Below are positions 55,601-64,000 of a stretch of DNA of 64,000 bases, one piece after another (positions within the stretch are counted from its first letter, which is position 1; each line of letters opens with the position of its first letter). The notes under the pieces were generated by a model. That model was given only the letters and a program-made list of their open reading frames with translations, was not told where the DNA came from and searched no databases. Source of the stretch: Caecitellus pseudoparvulus (Eukaryota > Bigyra: Bicosoecida); contig CBFFRQ010000069.1 of the NCBI GenBank assembly GCA_965644315.1, positions 1,116,001-1,180,000 of the forward strand, in the 5' to 3' direction. The position numbers were made by a program, and so were the translations under genes.

Positions 55601-58600
55601 AGAGAGTCGCCCGATCGCATGGGCTGAAGTCCCTGCACCAGCCACCCAAGATGGCGCGCAGTTCTTCACTGTTGCCTTGCCCCCTAATCTGCAAGCAAAC
55701 GTGCCCGCTGGTGGGGTTCTCATCGCAGGTCATGACACAACTCACCCATCAACTGAACCGCTGCCGTTGCTAGCGGGGACTCTGTACTACGTCCGTGTAT
55801 TTGCATTCAACAGCGAACGTCGATACGGGGAGCCAGCTTTGTCAGATCCCAAGGCGTTGAAAACTTTCAGTGCGCCAGCTGCGCCGGCTGACGTCCAGGT
55901 GTCTGCTGCGTCAGGCACGAGCCTGCGAGTCACTTGGGCAGAACCCAGCGGCAACGGTGATCCTGTCAGCTCCTATGAGGTCGCGACGTACGAGTACAGC
56001 CCTGAAGCTCCCCATTTTGGTCAATCAGAGGTTCAAAGAGTCACCATTGGGGCGAATGGCAGCGCAGTCCCAGATGGATCCTTCACCTTGTCCTTTGGAT
56101 ACGGGCTGGAGGAGACCCTGCCTGGGACAGTCGCTGTCACTAACGTGCAGATCATCTCAAGTACTGGGATACCAGGGTACACCATCAATGGCACCTTCAG
56201 TGTCGCTTTCTCTTCAGTGGCATGCCTTGATTGCGCAGACCGCAGTGTGCAGTCGACGTCAGAGTTGCCCTTCAACGCTGACGCTGCCCAGCTTGAGTCT
56301 GCACTGGAAATGCTGAAGAACCTGGGAGATGTTGCAGTTTCTCGAGTCAGCAGAGATTCAACCTTGCACGGCGTCGGCGCATTCTCCTGGATGATCACCT
56401 TCAGCGCTGATGCCTTCACCTCCGCCACCAGTCCACTCCCAACGCTTGAAGTCACCAGCAGCTTAGGAAGCCCTGGAGCTACTTTTGAGCCCGTGCAGCA
56501 CTTCACAGATGTTGAAACTACACATGACTTGACCCCATATGTCTCCAGATGCGACCGCATCAACATTGGATCCTTCAAGTTTACAGTACATGCTAACGAG
56601 GCGCTTCCTTACACCGCGCGCCACCTGCCACTGGCGGATCCTTCGGACTGCAGCCGCGACAAGCAGTACCCTCGCACAACAATTGAGCAAGTCAAGGCAA
56701 GCATTAGGCCTAGAACTGTGCAGCTCTCACCGTCCAGCTCGGCTGGACACGTCGAAGCTGCTTTGGAAGCGCTGTACAGTGTTGGCGATGTTGCTGTTTC
56801 GCGAACTCTCGCAAATGACAGCGCTTCTGTCCATTTTGACGTGACCTTTTCATCCATGACAAATCCAAACGAGGGGACCATTGGAGAGCATGCTCTGCGT
56901 GACGTTCTACCGCTCCTCCAACTCAACGCACGAGGTATCAGAGGCAGTGGCAATGCGAGCACGTGCACAGTTGAACGCAGAGTCGAGGGGAGAACTCCCA
57001 AGAACTATCGAAGGATGCTTGTTCATCACAACAGCGACTCATTAGTGCAGAGCGCGATTGTTTCCGGTCTTGTGCAAGGCACACCATACTTCGTTTCGGT
57101 CAAGGCTTTCAACAAAGCGGGGCATGGCGCACTGGCGCAACCCTCGCCGCCATCAGCTATTCCTCAGGCCGCGCCTGAGACTGTGGAGGGTGTGCGCCTC
57201 CTTCATAATGATAAATCTTCCGTTCTTGTAGAGTTTGACGAAGTCAAGGAGGACGGTGGATCTGAAGTCCGCGAGTACTTTGTTGAGTGGGACACATCTC
57301 AGACGTTCAACAATGCTGGGTCAGGGTACGGCTTCACCACCACTGTGCTCTCACATGCTCGCCAGCGAGTTACAACTCAATCTCCAGTCGCTCCTATCAC
57401 GGGATCCTTTTCTCTCGCTACTGGAACCTTTGATGGTGCACTGCAAGTGCCTGTAGCAGGAGGGAACATTCGATTCACTCTGACTCCAGGCTCGACGACG
57501 ATCACAGTGTCGCACGGAGGTCCAGATCTTCGTCGTTTTGTAGTACCAGGCGAAGGGATTCGAGTGAACAACGTGGACTACTCCGTCCACGCTTCCATCC
57601 CCATCACCAGTGTGAGCATCCCGCTTGCTGAGCCTGGTGATGCCACGAAGTCTGCCCCATACGCAGGCCCATACCTTGAGGGGCAGCCGGTATTCACCGC
57701 CACGACACGTGTTGGCGCGGTGATAGCAACGAGTGGTTTCGACTCTATACAGACAGTATTCCAGACGGGTTCTGGGAATGAAGCTTATGATGCGTCAGAA
57801 ACTCTGAGCAGAGGTGACCTGATTCGTATTGGCAACCACGGAAGCCAGGTGCAGTACAGGGTGCGCGGAGTGAGGCCGGGTTTTGTAGACCTAGCCCCTG
57901 TGCAGGATACAGGTGCCACCCAAGCAGCCTCCTTTGACAACGACGGGATGAACATGGTTAACGTCCCGATGTACGCCATGGAGAAGACGGTGCCATTGAT
58001 AGCAAACTCTTCATGTGATTCCATTGAAGCTGCCCTGGAGGCTCTCCCAAGCATCCCTGCGGTATCATGTCGGCGGTCCATCATGCAGAATGGCTTCTCC
58101 TGGGATGTGTCAATTGAGGGGGTGTCTAGTTTCTCTAGTTTCGTGCCTAATGAGCTAGACTTGCTGGGAGGTGGCTTGACGGGCGTCGCGCAGGTCAATC
58201 GCGTCTCGATTGGAAAGCATGTCATCGTCGGCTTAGACTCCTCGAAAAGGATCCATGCTCGAGTGTCAGCAGTGAACAATAAGGGCAGGGGTGTCCCTGC
58301 TGTGTCAGCCCCCACCGCTATCATGCCCAGGGACACGGTGCCATCTGAACCCCTGCGGGTGTTGGCCAGGCCAGCATCTGACTCCGAGGTACGAGTAGAA
58401 TGGGACGAGCCTGTATCTGATGGAGGGCAGCAGATCACGAAGTATGAAGTTGAGTGGGACAGAGCAGCTTCCTTTGACTCTGGTGCAAGTGGTCGTCCGT
58501 TGGGGTCCACGTTTGTCCCCGCAAAGGATGCGGCTGGCGCCCCAGACACTCACGTGCTCAGAGTGTCCTGTGACGACGACAGCTTGGGCGGCACCTTCAG

Positions 58601-61600
58601 CATTGTGTTGCTCGGGGTTCGCAGTCGACAGCTTCCCCATGACGTTACCTCTCAAGATCTTCAAGAAGCAGTTGCAGAGCTGCCGCTCGTCAGAAGCGTC
58701 ACTGTTCACCGGAACATTGCCGTTAATGGCTTTGCGTGGAAGCTGTCGATCTCTATCCGGCACACTGAGCAAGACCTTGGCGGAGTGCTGAGCGTGGATG
58801 GGACCGGCTTAACTGGCCTAAACCCAACTGCTGCTCTTGACGCTTTGCACGAAGTGCAGATGTTGCGCTGTGAAGGCGGGGTGGCGGGCGGGATCCGCTT
58901 GTCATTCCGCGGGAACGGAGTAGAAGTCAGCCATTCAGCCACGCCGCACGCCTTGGCAACTGCCCTGCAGACGCTACCACTCCTAGGCAACGTCAAAGTC
59001 ACATCTGCGTTTTCCTCCATATGTGGGGCCCAGGTCAGGCGCACGAGTATCACTTTCATGCAGCAGCAAGGCGATGTGCCCCTCCTCGGCTCTGACACAG
59101 CCGGTGTCAGCCTTGAAGAGGCCCGGAAGGGGCAGCTCCAGTACTCACCAGGACGAAGCCCCTTCGGGTTGACTGTCTCTGGGCTGAATGATACGGAGAG
59201 GTATTACTTTAGGGTTGCGTCGTACAACATCCTAGGCCACGGCAAATTCTCGCTTGCCAAAGCAAGGTGGCATGAGCAGCCAAGCACAGCCCATTCACCT
59301 GCAACTACCTGGCCCGACGCTCCCCGCGGGGCCTTGTTCACACAGGTTGACAGCTCAAGAGCAAACTTGACTGTCCGCCTCCCCCCCTTGACAAGTGGGG
59401 GTGGAGGAATCGCCGCGTACGTCCTCTCTTTGGATCCACAACCGACTTTCACGAGCGCCGCAGATTGTGGGAGCCGTACAGAAAAGCAACTCATCCAAGT
59501 GTCCATGTCTTCACCTCCATCAGGACAAGTTGATCAATTGAAGCTGGAGTTCGCGTTCCATGGATATGTTGTAGAAACCCAGTGCCTCAGCCTGAGCTTG
59601 GACACTTGGACAGGATTCGAGACTGCCCTGGAAAACGAGTTGGCGTCCACGAACCCTTTCGTCACGGTCGATGTAACCATCGTCGGCGATTCTTCTGCAG
59701 AAACGGAGTACGGGAGGTCCATTGTGCTGGAGTTCGCTGAGCACTCCTTGCCATTTGCTGACATTCCTCAAGCACGTGTGGTGACCTGCTCAGGCTCTTT
59801 TTCGGCAAGCTACGTCAGCTCCACCATCCAAGATGGTCGTGGAGACGGTACCAATTCCGTGGGGTCGTGTGAGGCGCAGTTTCTGGCTCCCATCAAGCAA
59901 GAAATCTTCTCAGGCAACTCCTTCGTGGTATCTGGACTTGTTCCTGGCGTCCCGATGTTTGGCAAGCTGCATGCAGTAAACAGTGCGGGGTTGCAAGGAC
60001 CTGCGTTCTACCTGTCGGACCCGTTGGTCTTGAAAGCCCCTCCCTTGCCTCCGGCAGGTGCGGAGGTCACCCCACTCTCGGAACACAGCCTCTTTGTGGA
60101 CGTCACGCCATCCTTGGGGAGCACTAGCTTGGGAAATGAGGGCAGCACCATTCATTCCTACACTGTATTTGCAGCCGGTGCTTCGATCGAGGAGGCCGAG
60201 GTGCAGCACGTAACCGTGGATGTCGATGCTGACACGCTCAGTGCTGGTGAACTGCGCCTTGTAGCCGACGGCTACTACACTGAGTGCCTTCCACTTCCGC
60301 TATCAGGATCAGACGTCGAAGTTGAATTAGCCCTTCTCCCAATGATTAAGCGTGTAGCAGTCGTGGACCAAGCGAACGGCACCCTGCATGTGGAGGTCAC
60401 AGAGAGCGGTGACGTTCCACAGTTGGGCTTCTCAACTGCCGGTTGCCAGCCTGTGTCACCGCCAGGCAGTCTGCAAGGAAAGGAAGTCGTGACAATCAAC
60501 AACGGGTACTCACTACCAAAGCCAACCATCTTACGTGTAGCGACGGAGAGCAGCTTTCCGATCGCCGGAAACGTGAACGTGTTGGGCGGCTTTCATGGAA
60601 CCCTCGATGAACAAGTTTGCCCAGCATGTGCATCTCTTGACCTTGGGGAGGATCCCAGGTTTGTCCTGTTGACGGGATTCCCCCTTGCAATCGCTGAACT
60701 GGCAGTAGGCCAGCGGGTGAGAGTGGATGGCGTGGAGCACACCATCGCGTCCTTGACTGTTCATGAGCAAGGCATCCGTCTATCCACTGCCCAACCCCAC
60801 CCACGCAGTTTCTTTGGAGAGCCACTCTTTGTAGACGAGACTTACGTGGGGATCGGGCGTTTGAACGAAACTGACTCTACGATGCTCCAAACACGTCGCG
60901 ACCTGTCCAGCCGCCTGCGTGGCCCGGGAGCGACCATCAAAGTCGGTGACCATGTTCACACAGTCATGTCCGTTTCAGGGCATGTGGTGATGGTTGCGGA
61001 GCCCATTCTGGGTCAGCGGTCGGCAAACATTCCTTTGTTTGTTCGGGATGAAGTTCAGATTCCCTTCGACGCGACTGAGCAAGTAATCGTTGCTCACATG
61101 GCTCAGCTTGCTGGTGCTGGGCGCGTCAATGTCCAAACCTGGGGCCCTGGGGCCAATGGAGCGATGGTGTGGGAATTGGAAATGCGGAGCACGAGGCCTG
61201 GAGACGCTGTTTCTCCACAGTTGCAAGTGTCTGCTGTGGACGCTGCTGGCGTGGTGACGCTTGAAGCTCCTGCAGGAAGTGGTAATGCCGCTGGCCTTGT
61301 CAGCTGGACCCAGCAGGGGGGAACATGGGGCGAAATTCGACCATCTTCGTCCCTCGCAACAACTCGAAGCGCTGTTGAGGTTCAACGAGTGTCGGTCTTG
61401 ACGCGAGGGTCACTGCCTGCCAGCATGCAGTTTGCTCTGATTGACTGGGACACACCTGCGAACGAGGTGCAGATTGACATCGACTCATCCCCGGAACATG
61501 TGCAGAGCCTACTGCATGAGCACCTTCGAGTGCTTGGCCGAGTGTCAGTGAGCTCTGAGCCACTGCCAGCCGGATTCAATGGGGCGGTGTGGCAAGTGAC

Positions 61601-64000
61601 ATTTTCGTCCAACCAAGCGTCGCTGCCCCTCCTCGGCCTCGGTCCGATTCAGTGCCCAGAGGAGGCGGCCCATGTGACATGCCCAGTTGCATCTGACATG
61701 TCTGAGTTCACTGTGAATAAGGTTCACGTTGGTGCGGCTGCCGGGACGCGGGCCACTTTGTCTGGCTTGTCACAGGGAGAGAGTGCGATTGTTTTCGTCT
61801 CAGCACAATCCTCTGCTGGCACTTCGTCTACGACACTCACCAAGAGCGGCTCGGGCAACGTATTGGCATTGTGGACTGACGTTGGGGAGCAGCCCCCAAG
61901 CGTCAAGAACGTGCAGGTCCGCAGCGTCAGTGCTACTGAAGCAGAGGTGGCGTTCGATGGTGTTGGAGAGGAATTCGACGCTTCGACCTACATTTTGGAG
62001 GTTTCGACAACGGACGGGGTGGAAGAAGTGCAGAGTATCACCGTTGCACACCCAGATGGGGTCTCAGGGACCTTTCAGCTCAAGTTGGCGTCAGAAGTAA
62101 CGGTCCCCCTGCGCCACAATGCCAGTGAGGTTGAAGTAGCTGCAGCCTTGAAGCAGATGAAGGCCATCAGTCGAGCAACCGTGCATCGGCAAAGTCTGGA
62201 CTCAAACCTTGACGGTGCAGTCGACGGGTACAAGTGGATCCTTCGCATGAGGAGCAGTGATGTCCATCAGACGCCCGATCTTCCCGACCTTGTCGTTGTC
62301 AGCAGCTTATCTCCAGCATCAGCGGGAATCAACTCGTGCCCCTCCCAGTGTGTGGATGGCTCGCCACCAGCAGACTACGCAGCTTTGCGGCTGTCGTCAA
62401 GGTCCTCAAATCAGCGCCATGAATGTGCCGCCTTTGCCGATGGACTTTTCTCAGGACCTTGCATGGCAGGAGAAAGCACGGTGTTTACTATCATGTCGTC
62501 AGTCGCTGACGATGATAGAAGCTCGTACGGTGGCTCATTTGTGCTCTCCTACGGCGGAAAAGAAACACGGCTCCTCTCAGCCACTGCCTCCGCAGCAGAC
62601 GTCCAAGCCCAGCTTGCAGACGTGATAGGCACTGACTTTTCCGTTGAAGTCGATCGTTACGAGTACACGCAGACTGGAGCGCCAGAGGTACACCAACAGC
62701 AGTGGGGGATCAAGTGGCACGCGAGGATCACGCCTTCCGGAGCCATTGATGTTGAGGACCTCTCTGTGTTGACCCACTCATTCACTGGTGAAGATGCTGC
62801 AATTGCTGTGTTCAGGAGCATCTTTGTTGAGACATCAACCGCCCGGGGTCCGCTCAATGGCGCGTTCGTGGTCCGTGCACAGCACGAACAAACAGCCCCC
62901 CTGTCTGTTGATGCATCGGCTGAAGCAGTACAAGAAGAAGTGGAGGCGCTGCTGGGTGTCGGAAAGGTCCATGTTGATCGCACTTTAAGCTATCGAGCAA
63001 GTGGGGCACGCGTGGTTGGCAGGCCAGGCGATGGCTTTGTCCGCAGTTCGATGGATGTCTCTTCAAGCGCCTTCCCTGTAAGTCAGGGCTCTCGTTTACT
63101 CATAGCAGGCGATGAATTCTCAGTCTGCCATGATGGTGTTGCAGCGGTGAATCTGGATGCACAGGCAATTCCTCTGTGTGAAGCAGCCAATCCGAACGTG
63201 CAGGCGACGTTCTCGGGCCCAGGAAGCGCCCCACTAGACTTGCTGGTCCACGCAAACGGGTACCAGTGGTGCATCACCCTCATGGTCAGTGTGCACAATG
63301 TGCAGGATTTCTTTGCCATCCCAGGGCCTGGGTTCGCTGGAGTCGGCTCTGTTCTCCGAACTTCAACAGGAGCTGGCCTCCGCCCGTTCACTGTGCACGT
63401 TGGACAGCCTAGCCCAGTGCACACAATCGTGCTGAAGGACCCATTCTTCAACACAGCTACATCTGTAAGCTATCCAGATGTCGGGTTCCGCTTGGAGTTC
63501 GACGGAAGGCAGACAGAGTGCCTGAGGTGGCACAGTGACGACGGGGAAGCGCTGTCAAGCAAGCTGACAGCCGCCATCCAAGACGTTGGCGGAGAACCAC
63601 ACGTGCAAGCTCATGCAGTCAAGCGAGGCTCCGGTCTTGAACCTGACTTTTTTGGCTACACTATCACCGTCTCATACTCCGGAGCTGCAGAGAGTCTAGT
63701 CAGCATCCCCCAGCTATCCGTCACAACTGCAGGGTGCACAGATCCCGCGTACCCTGGAACTGTGCTTGCCGACGAAGCAGTCCTGCACTCAAGGTCCCTC
63801 CCATGGCGCGAGACGTTCTTGTCCCTGGAGCCGGGCCGGGAGTACCAAGTAAGGGTGTCTGCTGAGAACTCCTTCGGCATTGGTGAACCGTCGGACGCTG
63901 TCCACTTCACGACGCCAAACTTGGCCCAGACCCCTGGAGCAGTGCAGGCTGTAAACCTTGTAGATCTTCACACTGGGGACGGGGTGGAGGTCTTCTTTAA
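31669..64000 (+). CDS. Giant secreted protein with split fibronectin III domains, EVQ/ALE repeats, PA14 and filamin-like domains (3' partial)
   Basis: Exon 1 is 31669-31738, exon 2 is 31901-31945, and exon 3 runs from 32038 to the end of the window. Both introns (162 and 92 nt) are phase 1 with clean GT...CCCCCACAG and GT...GCGCAG borders. The joined product begins with a signal peptide (LALCGTLLHCGL) and about 15 linker residues, then enters the first FN3 domain. Exon 3 shows no stop in 31,963 nt; its reading frame (codon starts divisible by 3) was followed throughout. At least 10,692 residues are encoded here. No transmembrane helix appears inside the window, so the visible part should be extracellular. 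Repeated N-x-S/T sequons support this. Likely roles are matrix, cell coat or adhesion. The C-terminus, which would show membrane anchoring, lies outside the window. Confidence 0.92.
32038..40073 (+). repeat. FN3 and EVQ/ALE repeat block 1 of the giant secreted protein
   Basis: This block holds four split FN3 domains (first halves near 32040, 34081, 36200 and 37130; second halves near 33940, 35700, 36966 and 37955). One uninterrupted FN3 lies near 35830-36130. A run of EVQ/ALE repeats without FN3 then spans 38070-39960. The inserted repeats are about 75 to 95 residues: a strand with SFxLxFxG, a loop with D-A-S/T-A, a helix ending ALExL, a strand V-x-V-x-R and a final W-x-V-T-F strand followed by G-D-x-P-x-L. 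The last about 40 residues (GRYTPAQVGPYFLAV) are a filamin-like end that leads into the first PA14 domain. Confidence 0.8.
32160..32330 (+). repeat. EVQ ladder: short strand repeats at FN3 insertion point
   Basis: Four short repeats of about 13 residues follow one another: EIQVISTS, EIQEVSTS, EVQVIKTS and EVQIVSTS, spaced by variable acidic loops. A second ladder lies at about 34195-34350 (EIQEVEVTT, EVQRVTT, EVQVIRL, EVQAV). Each seems to be an isolated copy of the opening strand of the EVQ/ALE repeat. Confidence 0.75.
40074..40500 (+). other. PA14 domain 1
   Basis: It begins GGLQASYYDNQW and continues with a charged strand ending VSARWHGKI. Next come HLSGDEGFRLYFDHELVID, a Cys pair, HDLKVEFREQLG and IRLQWTSD, ending PTALYSAEHI. 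This is the conserved PA14 beta-barrel pattern (yYx, W.G.., dDG.rl.iD...id.W, ...i.v.y.e..g.a...L.W), used in carbohydrate-binding adhesins and many other extracellular proteins. Confidence 0.85.
40500..43838 (+). repeat. Filamin-like and EVQ/ALE repeats between PA14 domains 1 and 2
   Basis: Filamin-type immunoglobulin repeats are recognisable by IQAKDSVGSNK, IQAKDTFGNLK, VYARDAFGNLR and IQARDVHMNEL, each followed by a G-x-Y-x-V-x-Y strand and G-S-P-F or C-S-P-F. Among them lie EVQ/ALE-type units, for example near 41440-41620 and 42340-42860. Filamin-like repeats next to PA14 suggest a stiff beta rod. Confidence 0.7.
43839..44310 (+). other. PA14 domain 2
   Basis: It starts GGLLATYFRSSDF, carries an extra loop with two cysteines (HCPP...IECD), then FFSVRWSGDV, FTVIADDGARLIINGKAIID, YSIQLEVKES and AKLEWSYPG, ending VPSSHLFF. 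The strand order is the same as in the first PA14 domain, with a longer loop after the first strand. Confidence 0.85.
44311..47219 (+). repeat. Filamin-like and EVQ/ALE repeats between PA14 domains 2 and 3
   Basis: Filamin-like starts are seen at ITARDSAENVR (near 44440), IQSKDEYGNNR (near 45345) and IEERDAFGNRI (near 46378). EVQ/ALE units lie between them, with helices such as AADVSEALSRMPG, SQEVQDALHALSS, IEVELEALPIIG and NEDVRRALQALPG. A copy of the small GDxIxIG module sits at about 44640-44800. Confidence 0.7.
44640..63185 (+). repeat. Dispersed small beta module (GDxIxIG type), seven copies
   Basis: Seven segments of about 40-50 residues share a hydrophobic strand with G-D/Q-x-(I/V/L)-x-(I/V)-(G/D), then a second strand (HTV-, YSV-, FTV- or FSV-), and end in a strand closing PL..P or similar. 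The approximate positions are 44640-44800, 56510-56640, 57440-57620, 57790-57920, 60680-60830, 60890-61025 and 63060-63180. They sit inside the FN3-inserted material or filamin-like stretches. Confidence 0.55.
47220..47661 (+). other. PA14 domain 3
   Basis: It starts GGLLGEYFSNRWL, then FVSIRWTGFI, FTAHVNDGLKLWIGDEVVID, YPVQIEYRENT and ARLYWQSSS, ending VPPAHLYY. It resembles PA14 domain 1 at its N-terminus (GGL...Y(Y/F)xN(Q/R)WLxGAA), pointing to duplication inside this gene. Confidence 0.85.
47662..64000 (+). repeat. FN3 and EVQ/ALE repeat block 2 of the giant secreted protein
   Basis: Split FN3 domains have first halves near 47730, 48840, 50080, 51075, 53200, 54690, 55890, 57175, 58340, 59320, 60050 and 61890. 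The matching second halves are near 48350, 49600, 50935, 51990, 53790, 55290, 57055, 58200, 59155, 59920, 61730 and 63810. FN3 domains without EVQ/ALE inserts lie near 48460, 49720, 52110, 52790, 53930, 54340 and 55450. The inserts range from about one EVQ/ALE repeat to about 500-600 residues in the last two. A further FN3 begins at about 63920 and is cut by the window end. Confidence 0.8.

Noticed and set aside
63998-64000. TAA at the last three bases as stop codon of the giant gene
   Set aside because: It is out of frame: the last complete codon is TTT at 63996-63998, leaving two bases of the next codon.

Overview
The window is nuclear DNA of a microbial eukaryote. Nine confident GT-AG introns can be placed (35 to 184 nt). 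The genes encode eukaryote-only proteins: a USE1-type SNARE, an INCENP with its IN-box, a Sec14-GOLD protein and EMC1. Intergenic gaps are short (13 to 274 bp), codon use is GC-rich, and two very large secreted or surface genes are each essentially intronless. This fits a compact protist genome, for example a stramenopile, alveolate, haptophyte or similar lineage. I cannot place it more precisely from the sequence alone.

Layout, left to right. (1) Positions 2-18805 (+) are the 3' part of a giant single-pass membrane protein. It has a Calx-beta-like fragment at the window edge, a very long run of GCC2/GCC3 (ephrin-receptor-like) cysteine-rich repeats, a cupredoxin-like fold next to the membrane, one transmembrane helix, and a cytoplasmic tail of about 2,250 residues with a long Ala/Glu-rich coiled coil. 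(2) 18995-20152 (+) is a USE1-like ER SNARE. (3) 20166-22590 (-) is INCENP, reconstructed here as three exons, with an unexpected SAP domain. (4) 22764-25715 (-) is a coiled-coil protein built around a 63-bp minisatellite of 21 copies. (5) 25862-27724 (-) is a CRAL-TRIO (Sec14) plus GOLD protein in three exons. (6) 27965-31394 (+) is EMC1 in three exons, transcribed divergently from the Sec14-GOLD gene. (7) 31669 to the window end (+) is the 5' part of an enormous secreted protein. It has a signal peptide and two small introns, then an exon that stays open for 31,963 nt with no stop, giving at least 10,692 residues.

The most unusual content is gene 7. Most of its fibronectin type III domains are split. 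The first half ends in the '[V/I]EWD' strand and the second half carries the 'GxxYxVRVxAxNxxGxG' strands. Between them sit one or more copies of a repeat of about 80 residues with a recurring 'ALExLP...G.V.V.R....W.VTF...GD.P.L' pattern (called the EVQ/ALE repeat here). In the middle are three PA14 domains alternating with filamin-like repeats. A second small recurring beta module ('GDxIxIG..xHTV...PL..P') is also scattered through it. Together the two giants look like a surface receptor or adhesin and an extracellular matrix or cell-coat protein. The genes between them serve ER membrane biogenesis, ER vesicle fusion, lipid transfer and mitosis, and show no obvious shared pathway.

All placed introns lie within roughly the first 510 coding nucleotides of their genes. 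No RNA genes, transposons, CRISPR arrays or viral genes were recognised, and no gap between genes exceeds 300 bp. Coordinates of internal domains are approximate, because they were read by eye from the translated frames.
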